A stretch of 64,000 nucleotides of DNA from Bryobacterales bacterium (GTDB lineage: Bacteria > Acidobacteriota > Terriglobia > Bryobacterales > Bryobacteraceae): contig SHUD01000001.1 of the NCBI GenBank assembly GCA_009697505.1, forward strand, positions 1-64,000, in the 5' to 3' direction. How positions within the stretch are numbered: position 1 is the stretch's first letter; every line of letters starts with the position of its first letter. Shown here in pieces: positions 25,241 through 33,646 of the stretch. The position numbers were made by a program, and so were the translations under genes. The notes beneath the pieces were generated by a model that had not been told where the DNA came from, did no database searches, and worked only from the letters and a program-made list of their open reading frames with translations.

Positions 25241-27773
25241 ATTCGAGCGCCTCCACCAGCGATCCCCGCACCGCGCTCTCGGAGGGTCCAACGGCGGCTA
25301 AGAACGCGGCGATCAGGATTACGGGCGCCAAAGCCAACGCTGTGCGGAACGGATACGCGTACCCAATATCAATGCCAACCAGATCGCGGCGCGAAATCTC
25401 GATGGCGTAGTACAACTCCACCGCGCCCAGCAGCAGACCGAGAACCAGGCCGATAAAACCGATGGCCGCCGCCTCCATCCACACCGTGTGCCGGATCTGC
25501 CGGCGCAAACCGCCAACGGCCTGCAATACACCCAACTCGCGCCGCCGGTCCGTGATGGAAACGGTGAGCGCATTCACGATGCCCAGAATCGCCACCAAAA
25601 CCGCCACGGCGATCTGAACGTAAGTCAAGCCGAACCACTGATCGGTCAAACGCGTCACGTAGTCACGCACGTCTTTATTGGTCAGCACGAAAAGCCGCTG
25701 CTGTTTACCGAATGTATCGAGAATGCGTTGCCGCACGTCCGAATCGCGCGCGCCCTGTTTTACATAGACGCGGAACACGTTCACGGAATCGTCGTTCCAG
25801 GCGCGAATGTAGGCTTCGCGTGAAATCAGCAAACTGCCCTGTTGATCCGAAAAATCACGCACGATGCCGGCGATAGGCAATTTGAGCATGCCATTGGGAG
25901 CGGCGATTTCCAGCACCTCGCCGAGCTTGCCGCCGTGCAGGCGCACGAAATTTTCCGAAGCCAGCACGGCTTCGCCGCGTTCGGTCCGGCGGTACATGCT
26001 GGCCGCGTCGCCTTCCACGGGCGGCAGCTTTGCGCGCCGTTCCACCGACCCCACGTCCAGCGCCACCAACATCACCGGGCCGCCTTTCACGGGAACCCGC
26101 ACGCTGCGCACCAGTTGCACTTCGTCCACACCGGGAATCGCGCGCAGGCCATCGCCGAGCGACGCCGGAAACACGAAGGTCCGCGAGGTCACGCTCTGCG
26201 CCGTAGTGACGAACAAATCCGGATTGAGCGCGATCCGCATCCAATCGGCCAGAGAGTCGTAGCTGGCGCGCGCCAAGCCGCCCAACGAGATCACGAGTGC
26301 CAGAGACAACATGAGCGCCGCCACCGTGCCCGACGTGCGCCGCGGACTTTGAATCAGGCTATCGGCGGCCAGCGTTCCTTCCACCGGCCGGGCCACCGCT
26401 AACAGCGGCCGCAAGACGCGCGAGAGCCACAGCGTCAGACTCGGAGCGAGCAACACAGCGGCGACACCACTCAGAACGAATCCGGCATAGAAGATAACTG
26501 TACTGCGGCTGAAGACGACTGCGACGACAGCCATCCCCGCGCAGTCTAGCGCAGCCCAGCGCCGGAGCAAGCTCTCGCCTTCGGACAAAGCTTGATTGCG
26601 GCCTTTCTGCAAGGCCTTCACGGGATCGACGTAAGCCGCGGCGCGCGCGGGAATGACCGCCGCAAACAGACTGGTCACGATGCCCATCGCCCAGGCACCT
26701 GCGATCAGAACCGGGTCCACCTGGATGCCGTCGGCCCGCTGCGCGACGCCGTAGACGTCAGTCAGGATGTTCCCGATGTAGCTGGCCATGGCCCGCGCCA
26801 TCAGGATTCCAAACAAGACGCCGAGCCCGGAGCCGATGGACCCCGCGATCGCGCTTTCCGTCAAGAACAAGGCGCGGATTTGTGAACGCGTGGCCCCCAG
26901 GGCGCGCAGGATGCCAATCTCCGAGCGCCGTTGCGTAACCGCAATGGCGAAGGTGTTGTAGATGATGAACATCCCAATAAATAGGGCGAAGATGCTAGTG
27001 ATGTTCGAAGCCAGCGAATAAATACGCGAGGTCTGCTCGAATTGCTCGCCGCGGGAACTGGGAGGACTTACTTCATAACCGGGTCCGAGGAGATTCCGCA
27101 ACTTTGCGGCGCCGGCGACTAGCGTCACGCCATCCCGCAGGGCCAGATCGACGCGGTCGAAGCGACGGCCGCGCCCGAAAAACTTCTGTGCGGCATAGAT
27201 GTCCATGATGGCCAGGTCGCCTCCGAAGGCGCTGGCCAGGCCGCCCGGCTTCATGATCCCGCGCACGGTAAAGATCAGATCGCCTTGCATGGTGCGCATG
27301 GGCACGCGGCTGTTGACTTGCAATCCGTTTCTCCCGGCGAACGTCTTGGTCACGATCAGGGAATCTGCCTGTGCCAGGAACACGAGTGGGTCGTCGATCG
27401 CTTCGTCGGTGCCTTCCAGATCGTAGGTGCGCAGGCTGCGATCACCCAGCATGTCGACGCCGAGGATCAGAAGATTGCCCTGGCCAGTGGAGACGGTCGC
27501 TTCGATCACGGGCGCGGCGGCGCGCACCTCCGGCACGCTCTGCACTTTCTCGAGAACTTCTTCGCCGAATCCCGGCTCACCCGCCGTAATCTGCAACTGC
27601 GTGGTCCCGGCGACCTTGTCGATGGTTTCACGAAACGCGGCGAGCACGCTTTGGTTCGCCGTGTGCATGCCGACAAACACGCCGACGCCCAAGACAATGC
27701 CGGCCATCGTGAGCATCCAGCGCAACCGGTGTTTGCGCGCGTACGGCCAGCTGATGAGGCGCAGGAGCATCAT
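25233..27773 (-). CDS. ABC transporter permease with two FtsX/MacB domains
   Basis: An 846-residue permease. It has an N-terminal helix (MLTMAGIVLGVGVFVGM), a MacB-like periplasmic domain at about 45-260, a first FtsX block (LFIGMFIIYNTFAIAVTQRRSEIGILRALGATR), a central helix pair, a second periplasmic domain, and a second FtsX block (VSITDRRRELGVLQAVGGLRRQIR). The duplicated, single-chain layout matches FtsX-type exporters that move lipoproteins, peptides or lipids rather than small solutes. Its start overlaps the ATPase gene by four bases (ATGA), a strong sign of a single complex. Confidence 0.9.
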   Translation of the reverse strand: MMLLRLISWPYARKHRLRWMLTMAGIVLGVGVFVGMHTANQSVLAAFRETIDKVAGTTQLQITAGEPGFGEEVLEKVQSVPEVRAAAPVIEATVSTGQGNLLILGVDMLGDRSLRTYDLEGTDEAIDDPLVFLAQADSLIVTKTFAGRNGLQVNSRVPMRTMQGDLIFTVRGIMKPGGLASAFGGDLAIMDIYAAQKFFGRGRRFDRVDLALRDGVTLVAGAAKLRNLLGPGYEVSPPSSRGEQFEQTSRIYSLASNITSIFALFIGMFIIYNTFAIAVTQRRSEIGILRALGATRSQIRALFLTESAIAGSIGSGLGVLFGILMARAMASYIGNILTDVYGVAQRADGIQVDPVLIAGAWAMGIVTSLFAAVIPARAAAYVDPVKALQKGRNQALSEGESLLRRWAALDCAGMAVVAVVFSRSTVIFYAGFVLSGVAAVLLAPSLTLWLSRVLRPLLAVARPVEGTLAADSLIQSPRRTSGTVAALMLSLALVISLGGLARASYDSLADWMRIALNPDLFVTTAQSVTSRTFVFPASLGDGLRAIPGVDEVQLVRSVRVPVKGGPVMLVALDVGSVERRAKLPPVEGDAASMYRRTERGEAVLASENFVRLHGGKLGEVLEIAAPNGMLKLPIAGIVRDFSDQQGSLLISREAYIRAWNDDSVNVFRVYVKQGARDSDVRQRILDTFGKQQRLFVLTNKDVRDYVTRLTDQWFGLTYVQIAVAVLVAILGIVNALTVSITDRRRELGVLQAVGGLRRQIRHTVWMEAAAIGFIGLVLGLLLGAVELYYAIEISRRDLVGIDIGYAYPFRTALALAPVILIAAFLAAVGPSESAVRGSLVEALEYE

Positions 27774-28459
27774 TTTCGAAGAAGCTCCCGGTGGACATCG
27801 GTGACAATGCGGCCGTCGCGGATGCCGATAGTTCTGGGGCAGCTTTCCGCCACCGCCGCGTCGTGCGTGACGATCAGAACCGTTGCGCCCAAGCGGTCAT
27901 GCAGATCGTGGATCAGCTTCAATATCTCCGCGCCGGTGTGGGTGTCCAGGTTGCCGGTGGGCTCGTCCGCGAGCAGGACCGGCGGAAACACGCTCAGGGC
28001 GCGGGCGATGGCCACGCGCTGGCGCTCCCCTCCGGAGAGTTCATCGGGAAGATGCTCCAGGCGCGCGCCAAGCTGCACCAGGTCGAGCAATTCGCGGGCG
28101 CGTTCGTCGATTTTCTTGCGAGGCCATCCGCGCAGGTGCAGCGGCAGCGATACGTTTTCCAGGCACGACAGAGTCGGCAATAAATTGAAGAACTGGAAAA
28201 TGAAACCGATCTTGTCGCGGCGGACGCGAGTGAGTTCGTCGTCGCTGAGCACGGAAAGCGCCTGGCCGTCGATCTTGATTTCACCTTCCGTGGGCCGGTC
28301 GAGACCGCCGATCAGATTCAGCAGGGTCGATTTGCCGGAGCCCGAGGGGCCGACAATCGAAACCATCTCGCCGCGCGCGATGTGCAGGTCCACGCGTTCC
28401 AGCGCGGTGACTCTTCGCTTGCCGGCAAATTGCTTGGTAACACCCTGGAGATGGATCAC
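27770..28459 (-). CDS. LolD/MacB-type ABC transporter ATP-binding protein
   Basis: A 229-residue nucleotide-binding subunit. Walker A is GPSGSGKST at 37-45, the Q-loop lies in FIFQFFNLLP, the signature is LSGGERQ at 141-147, Walker B is VLLADEPTGNLD at 161-172, and the switch His is in IVTHD. This is the family that partners FtsX-type permeases (LolD, MacB, FtsE). It is first in the leftward row and is divergent from hyuA with an 81-bp gap that must hold both promoters. Confidence 0.93.
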   Translation of the reverse strand: MIHLQGVTKQFAGKRRVTALERVDLHIARGEMVSIVGPSGSGKSTLLNLIGGLDRPTEGEIKIDGQALSVLSDDELTRVRRDKIGFIFQFFNLLPTLSCLENVSLPLHLRGWPRKKIDERARELLDLVQLGARLEHLPDELSGGERQRVAIARALSVFPPVLLADEPTGNLDTHTGAEILKLIHDLHDRLGATVLIVTHDAAVAESCPRTIGIRDGRIVTDVHRELLRK

Positions 28460-28540
28460 CTGCTTCTATCATGACGCACGAACGGGATGCCGCACGCGCG
28501 CCCGGGGACGCGAATTTCGCGCATGTAAAATAGAAACTCA

Positions 28541-30466
28541 ATGCGCATCGGGGTCGACGCCGGGGGAACGTTTACCGATTTCGTGGTTCTGCATGACGAC
28601 GGTCAACTGGAAACCTTCAAGCTGCGCTCCAGTCGAACCGATCCCGCGCGGGTGATTCTGGAAGGACTGGCGCGGGCCGCCGGCAAACGCAAGGTGGAAG
28701 TAGTGCATGGTTCCACGGTTGCGACCAATGCCCTGCTGGAGCGCAAAGGCGCGCGTACTGCGTTCGTAACCACGGCCGGGTTCGAGGATCTGCTGGAAAT
28801 CGGGCGGCAAAACCGGGCCGAGCTTTACAACCTGACCCCGGCTCCGCGGCGCCTGCTGGCCGATCCGAAGCTTTGTTTTGGCGTGCGCGAACGGACCTAC
28901 CATGACGGCGCCATCGCGTTGCGCCCCACGGCGGCGGAACTCGCGCGCCTGTCTGCGAAGCTCCGCCGCGCGCGCGTGCAAGCAGTCGCCATCTGTTTTC
29001 TGCACTCGTATCAAAACGCGGCCAATGAGCGAGCCGTCGTCAAGCAGTTGAACGCGGCGCTGGCGCTGAACGGCGTCTACCTATGTTCCTCGCATGAGAT
29101 TAGCCCGGAGTTTCGCGAATACGAGCGCAGCTCGACGACGTTCGTGAACGCCTACGTCGGCCCGTTGATGGAAAGCTACCTCGACAATCTCTCCCGCGCG
29201 CGCAACTACCGCATCGCCATCATGCAATCGAATGGCGGATTCCTCTCCGCCAAGGCCGCGGCCAAACACGCCGTGCGCACGGTGCTCTCCGGACCCGCGG
29301 GAGGTGTTGTGGGAGCGCTCGAGACCGCGCGCTTGAGTGGATTCCGCCGCGTGCTCGGCTTCGATATGGGCGGCACTTCGACCGACGTGAGCCTGGCCGA
29401 CGGAGCCCCGCGTGAGACCACGGAAGCGATGGTCGATGGTTATCCCATTCGCATTCCGATGCTGGATATTCACACGGTGGGAGCGGGCGGCGGGTCCATC
29501 GCCCGTGTGGATGCCGGAGGCCTGCTGCGCGTGGGTCCGCAAAGCGCGGGAGCCGATCCCGGGCCGGCCTGTTACGGTGCCGGTACTGACGCCACCGTGA
29601 CCGATGCGCATGTGGTCCTGGGACGCATCGGCGCCGCGCAGTTACTCGGCGGAGCGATGTCGATTGACGTCGAGCGCGCTGCCGCGGCCGTGGACCGCAT
29701 TGCGCGGGGCCTCAAACTGGACCGCAGTGCTGCCGCAGCCGGGATTCTGCGCGTCGCCAATGCCAACATGGAGCGGGCGATTCGTGTGGTTTCCGTGGAG
29801 CGTGGGCATGACCCCCGCGATTTCGCGCTGGTGGCTTTCGGAGGTTCCGGCGGCCTGCACGCCTGCGAGATTGCCCGCGAACTCGGCATCCGCACGGTGA
29901 TTGTGCCGGAACACGCGGGCGCATTATCCGCCCTGGGAATGCTGATGGCCGATGCGGTGCGCGATTATGCCGCGGGGGTACTGGGGCGCATTAGCTTTGA
30001 AAAAACCTTCGGCGCCCTCGAACGCCTCGCGCGCAGAGAGTCGCCGAGTGCGGAAATCGAGCGCAGCGCGGACCTGCGCTATCGCGGGCAGAGTTATGAA
30101 CTGAACGTACCCTGGAATGCCGCCAATCCAGTCCGGGCCTTCCATCGCGAGCATGAGCGCATTTACGGTTACGCCACGCCCGAACGTGAGGTCGAAATCG
30201 TAACCATCCGCGTGCGCGCGCGCCAGCGCCTCGCCAAGCCGGCGCTGCGCCGGACGCCCTGCAGGAAAGGGCATCTCGAAACGCGCCGTGTATGGCTGGA
30301 CGGCGGATGGAGGACGATTCCCGTGCCGCAACGCGCGCAGGTGGTTTCGCGCGATAACGCGGGCCCCGCTTTGGTTCTGGATTATGGCTCGACTACGTTA
30401 ATTCCGTCCGGTTGGAAATACCGGAACGACCGCGCCGGGAATTTGATCGTAACCAGTAGCGCTTAG
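28541..30466 (+). CDS. Hydantoinase/oxoprolinase A-type subunit (HyuA family)
   Basis: A 641-residue ATP-dependent cyclic-amide hydrolase with an actin-like fold. The N-terminal phosphate loop is VDAGGTFTDF (5-14), followed by HGSTVATNALLERKGA. The second loop is GFDMGGTSTDVSLADG, then DIHTVGAGGGSIARVD, SAGADPGPACYG and AFGGSGGLHACEIA. The family includes N-methylhydantoinase, 5-oxoprolinase and acetone carboxylase subunits and normally pairs with a HyuB subunit. No hyuB is adjacent here, so the substrate and partner are unknown. Its end overlaps the convergent phosphatidyltransferase by four bases. Confidence 0.85.
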   Translation: MRIGVDAGGTFTDFVVLHDDGQLETFKLRSSRTDPARVILEGLARAAGKRKVEVVHGSTVATNALLERKGARTAFVTTAGFEDLLEIGRQNRAELYNLTPAPRRLLADPKLCFGVRERTYHDGAIALRPTAAELARLSAKLRRARVQAVAICFLHSYQNAANERAVVKQLNAALALNGVYLCSSHEISPEFREYERSSTTFVNAYVGPLMESYLDNLSRARNYRIAIMQSNGGFLSAKAAAKHAVRTVLSGPAGGVVGALETARLSGFRRVLGFDMGGTSTDVSLADGAPRETTEAMVDGYPIRIPMLDIHTVGAGGGSIARVDAGGLLRVGPQSAGADPGPACYGAGTDATVTDAHVVLGRIGAAQLLGGAMSIDVERAAAAVDRIARGLKLDRSAAAAGILRVANANMERAIRVVSVERGHDPRDFALVAFGGSGGLHACEIARELGIRTVIVPEHAGALSALGMLMADAVRDYAAGVLGRISFEKTFGALERLARRESPSAEIERSADLRYRGQSYELNVPWNAANPVRAFHREHERIYGYATPEREVEIVTIRVRARQRLAKPALRRTPCRKGHLETRRVWLDGGWRTIPVPQRAQVVSRDNAGPALVLDYGSTTLIPSGWKYRNDRAGNLIVTSSA

Positions 30467-31092
30467 ACTTTCGCCGCGCGCGATGCCGGAGCCTTGAGCT
30501 GCGCTTCCTCGAGACGCTTGGATTCCTGCCAGGTGAATATCATGCGGTGCACCACCGTCAGGTTCCCCAGCACGGCGAGCACCCACAGCACCGGAGCCAT
30601 CCGGTCAAACAGCGCGCCAATAATCACCAGTACTACTCGCTCGGGCCGCTCCAAAAATCCCACCTTGCACATGGGGATCGAGTTTTCCGCACGGGCGCGC
30701 GTGTAGCTGATCATCACCGAGGCGATCATGGCGATCGCGGTCAGCACCACATACGCCGGACGGTTGATGGAGCCGTACCAGACCAGCAATCCCACCAGCA
30801 GCGCCAGATCCGAATAGCGGTCCATCACGGAATCGAAGAAGCCGCCAAAGCGGGTTACGCGGTTGGTTTCGCGCGCCACGCGGCCGTCCACCATGTCGAA
30901 CAGACCCGCGCCGATGATCACGGCGCTGCCCCAGCGGAACTGGCCCACCGCCAGCAGGTAGGCCGCTACAATGTTGATTACCAGTCCCAGGAAGGTCAGT
31001 ACGTTGGGGTGAATCCGGGATAACGCCAGCCCGCGCACAATCAGCCGGATCGCTTTGCTGCAGACGTATCCGATGCCGTGCGTGAGCGTCAT
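30463..31092 (-). CDS. CDP-alcohol phosphatidyltransferase family membrane protein
   Basis: A 209-residue membrane enzyme with the complete CDP-OH-P motif D66-x2-D69-G70-x2-A73-R74-x8-G83-x3-D87-x3-D91, which binds CDP-diacylglycerol and Mg2+. Several helices flank it. Homologs make phosphatidylglycerophosphate, phosphatidylinositol phosphate or related lipids; the acceptor cannot be read from the sequence. It overlaps the greA-like gene by four bases (ATGA) and probably shares its mRNA. Confidence 0.88.
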   Translation of the reverse strand: MTLTHGIGYVCSKAIRLIVRGLALSRIHPNVLTFLGLVINIVAAYLLAVGQFRWGSAVIIGAGLFDMVDGRVARETNRVTRFGGFFDSVMDRYSDLALLVGLLVWYGSINRPAYVVLTAIAMIASVMISYTRARAENSIPMCKVGFLERPERVVLVIIGALFDRMAPVLWVLAVLGNLTVVHRMIFTWQESKRLEEAQLKAPASRAAKV

Positions 31093-31565
31093 TTTGAGCC
31101 GTTGCTCTGATGAATGGTGATCAGTTCGATGATTTCCATGTTCCGCACCCCGCCCGGAATCTCAATCCGCACGGTATCGCCCACGTTCTTGCCTAGCAAT
31201 CCGCGGCCGATGGGGGAACTGGTCGAGATGAGGCCTTTGGCGACGTCCACATCCTCGCTGGTCACCAGTTTGTAACGGATTTCTTCATCTTTGGCGATAT
31301 CCAGCACCGTCACCGTGGACCCCAGACCCACGCGGTCATGCGGGATCTTGGACATGTCGATCATGGAGACTTCGCGCAAGCGGGCGTGAAGCTGGCCCAG
31401 GCGCGCGCTGACGAAAGCCTGGCGCTCCTTGGCGGCGTGATACTCCGCGTTTTCACTCAGGTCGCCATGGGCCCGGGCCTTGAGAATTTCCCGCGGAAGT
31501 TCCACCCGCAACTCGACTTCGAGCAGCGAAATCTCTCCCTGGAGCCGCTTAATGACTTCTTCCAT
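31089..31565 (-). CDS. greA: Transcription elongation factor GreA
   Basis: A 158-residue factor that binds the RNA polymerase secondary channel and stimulates cleavage of backtracked RNA. The N-terminal coiled coil carries the hallmark ARAHGDLSENAEYHAAKE, with the acidic tip residues that position Mg2+. The C-terminal FKBP-like domain has SPIGRGLLGKNVGDTVRI. The length is normal for GreA. It is the first gene of a two-gene unit with the phosphatidyltransferase. Confidence 0.93.
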   Translation of the reverse strand: MEEVIKRLQGEISLLEVELRVELPREILKARAHGDLSENAEYHAAKERQAFVSARLGQLHARLREVSMIDMSKIPHDRVGLGSTVTVLDIAKDEEIRYKLVTSEDVDVAKGLISTSSPIGRGLLGKNVGDTVRIEIPGGVRNMEIIELITIHQSNGSK

Positions 31566-31639
31566 TTACAGTGCGATTATACCGCGCCCCCAATCCTTAA
31601 AGTAACGTAATCCGGCCGGGCCGTATCCAGCTAATAGCC

Positions 31640-31894
31640 ATGTCTACCGCCGCCGAGGTTAAGACCGCTAACCGCTCTCACACCAGTCTGTTAGCCGAGG
31701 TTGAGAAACGCACCCTGATCTGGATCGCCGAGCGCCTGCCGGCCGGGGTGAACTCCGACCACCTGACCGGGCTCGGATTCGTTTCGCTGGCCCGAGTCCG
31801 CAACCGGCTGCGGCCGCGCTACGGCTTTATATCCATCACATTCCAAGCGACGGTTCGACACACACGGGAACTCTATAAGGAAGAAACGCGATGA
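31640..31894 (+). pseudogene. Internally pruned relic of a CDP-alcohol phosphatidyltransferase
   Basis: An 84-codon open frame that appears to join three separated pieces of one family. The N-terminal piece is EKRTLIWIAERLPAGVNSDHLTGLGF. Next, LARVRNRLRPRYGF matches the region after the DG of the CDP-OH-P motif in a distinct set of homologs (usually DGTLARVR...RPRYGFYVDH). The last piece is RHTRELYKEE, like their C-terminus. The catalytic aspartates and nearly all membrane helices are missing, so it cannot be active, yet the frame stays open. The match to the pieces is from memory of the family. Confidence 0.55.
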
Positions 31895-31904
31895 CTCCGT
31901 TGTC

Positions 31905-32432
31905 ATGCTGGTCTCGGTAAGCGCTACCTTGGGTCAGAATCCAGCTGCGCCCACGCGATTACAGACAGCGGCCCGCGTCGCGTCAGAGCGAATGCAGTCC
32001 GTGATACTCCATGACAGGGGTGCTCGCCACGTCGGGTCATGGCCGGAGCTGCCCATCGAGACACGCCTTGCGATCGTTGTCTCTTCAACAACACGTGATG
32101 GATGGGATCAGGATACAGCCACGATCGTCAATAGAGACAATTCAGAAGTGCGCGTGCTTGAAAAGAAGAATGAAATCAGTTTCAACCAGCTCATCACGCC
32201 TGAGTGGGCGGCACATGCCATACGTGCCGAACAGGTCATTCGGTCCACTGTCGGCCCCAAACTCCAGGCGACTCACGAGCGATTGACGGCTGCAATTCTT
32301 AACCGATTCAATCAGCGTTCGGAACTCCTGAAGGCTTTCGCGGAGGAAAAACCTGTTTCTAGCAAGCTGAAACAGTCACGCGCAGCCGTGAAAGCAATGC
32401 TGGACGACGCGCGGAAGAAACAAGGGCGCTGA
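31905..32432 (+). CDS. Hypothetical protein
   Basis: A 175-residue frame of unknown family, predicted mixed alpha/beta with a charged helical C-terminus (KLKQSRAAVKAMLDDARKKQGR). The segment LAIVVSSTTRDGWDQDTATIVNRDNSEVRVLE looks like genuine protein. The start is uncertain: the frame is open upstream of ATG 31905 (DDSVV precedes it) and overlaps the phosphatidyltransferase relic. Base composition seems less G+C-rich than the flanking genes, which would fit acquired DNA. I cannot assign a function. Confidence 0.5.
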   Translation: MLVSVSATLGQNPAAPTRLQTAARVASERMQSVILHDRGARHVGSWPELPIETRLAIVVSSTTRDGWDQDTATIVNRDNSEVRVLEKKNEISFNQLITPEWAAHAIRAEQVIRSTVGPKLQATHERLTAAILNRFNQRSELLKAFAEEKPVSSKLKQSRAAVKAMLDDARKKQGR

Positions 32433-32641
32433 CCTTCGAACCGCGAATTCCGGGCGAGGTGCTGCGATCCTCGAAGGCAAGAGTAGCGCTCCGCATTTCG
32501 GTCGTCGTTTCTTCCTGAATCACGCAACGTCTCACGAATCCGTCCGGCCTTTTGAATTGGCATGCCGGAGAATAGCAAACTCGAACCCGTCGTCGGGGTT
32601 GATGCATCGATGCGGCGTGCAACGGCCTATAACTTAGCTCG

Positions 32642-32962
32642 CTACGCAGTGCGTCGGATCGGGACAAACCGGATCTCGACCCTCTTATTCAACGCACCGG
32701 CGATCCTCCGCAGCATGGCCAACGAATGCCCTTCGTAGTCGGAGTCCTCCAAGCGGCAGATCACCGACGCCGTCGTGCCGATCACTTTGGCGAGCTGGGC
32801 GTGCGTCAGACCTGCCTTGGTACGGAGTTCGAAGATTTTCTGGGCGACCTCATCGTCTGCCCGGGCTTCCTCCAAGGCCTTCAACCGCTCCGGTTTCCCC
32901 TTGAAGTACCGGCGGTGAATCATCTCCACGGCATCGGTCAAGTTCTTGGGTTTCCTAGTCAT
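32642..32962 (-). CDS. XRE-family antitoxin (HigA-like)
   Basis: A protein of about 106 residues with a Cro/C1 helix-turn-helix: FELRTKAGLTHAQLAKVIGTTASVICRLED. The N-terminal helix (AVEMIHRRYFKGKPERLKALEEARADDEVAQKIF) is typical of antitoxins that pair with RelE/HigB-type toxins. ATG 32962 has AGAGGAGG at good spacing upstream and overlaps the expected stop of the toxin gene. The toxin is frameshifted, so the antitoxin may be a remnant of a disarmed module. Confidence 0.85.
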   Translation of the reverse strand: MTRKPKNLTDAVEMIHRRYFKGKPERLKALEEARADDEVAQKIFELRTKAGLTHAQLAKVIGTTASVICRLEDSDYEGHSLAMLRRIAGALNKRVEIRFVPIRRTA

Positions 32963-33334
32963 CCGCAACCTCCTCTGATCGACTATGCTTGGCCGGATTG
33001 GCCGCAAAGACCTTCTTTCGCTGGATCACGCGGTCAATCTCCCTCGGCGGAACAGCGCGCTCCTTCACGATTCCATGTGCCACGACCGCCGCCACCGTAC
33101 CATGGAAAAATAGAGAATCCTGTAATGGATACCTTGCAGGCTGACCCTGAGTTCATAAATTCCATCTCGCAGCAGATCCGCCCCTGGTCGCCGCGGTTCG
33201 TGCCCGAGTTCGCGCAGGCGTTCCAGCCGAAGGAGGCGCTTAGCCTGGGCTTTGACCGACAATTCGTCGAGCCATTCCAAGCAGGGACATGAGCCGTCTT
33301 CCTCGCAGTACAGGACGACCGCCGTCTTTGGCAT
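32955..33334 (-). pseudogene. RelE/HigB-type toxin (phage Gp49-like), frameshifted
   Basis: The frame from ATG 33334 encodes VVLYCEEDGSCPCLEWLDELS and RDGIYELRVSLQGIHYRILYF, typical of the PF05973 toxin family, then goes out of frame and stops at 33065. One extra base in the five-base A run at 33106-33110 (plus strand) restores FHGTVAAVVAHGIVKERAVPP followed by EIDRVIQRKKVF, ending in VADD and a TAG at 32955-32957. That stop overlaps the antitoxin start, as expected for an intact toxin-antitoxin operon. As written the toxin lacks its C-terminal catalytic residues. Confidence 0.8.
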
Positions 33335-33505
33335 CTAGTTACAGACTAATTTCAAAATTGCGATAACGCAAACTCCCCGTGCTAACAGCGGACTCGGACT
33401 CGCCGGTGAACTCGCCACGAACTGGGCCAATGCGTCGATCAAGAACGTCATCGACAACCTATCGAGCGTGGCGGCGGCGGCCGCCAGGGTTCGGAGAGCG
33501 AGCGG

Positions 33506-33646
33506 CTACGAATCGCCCGCGGGCTTGAGCACCGCCGACAACTCCGTCATGCCGCGGTAAATACCGAGATCGTACGCGGTCTTGCCTGCAAACCCCGGCG
33601 CGCCAGTTCCTCCCAAGGTGAGGTCGGAGCCGGCGTCGGCCAAGAG
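33506..33646 (-). pseudogene. Ankyrin-repeat relic
   Basis: Directly after the stop of the next gene and in the same frame, the minus strand reads LLADAGSDLTLGG, then GKTAYDLGIYRGMTELSAVLK and a TAG. The spacing of LLADAGSD, GKTAYDLG and TELSAVL fits one and a half ankyrin repeats at the C-terminal end of a lost protein. The remaining bases 33335-33505 hold no gene I can support; a plus-strand stretch there (NSGLGLAGELATNWANASIK) may be another fragment. Confidence 0.5.

Noticed and set aside
27285-28655. A 456-codon plus-strand open frame
   Set aside because: It lies opposite the ABC permease and ATPase genes, whose Walker and signature motifs are clear.
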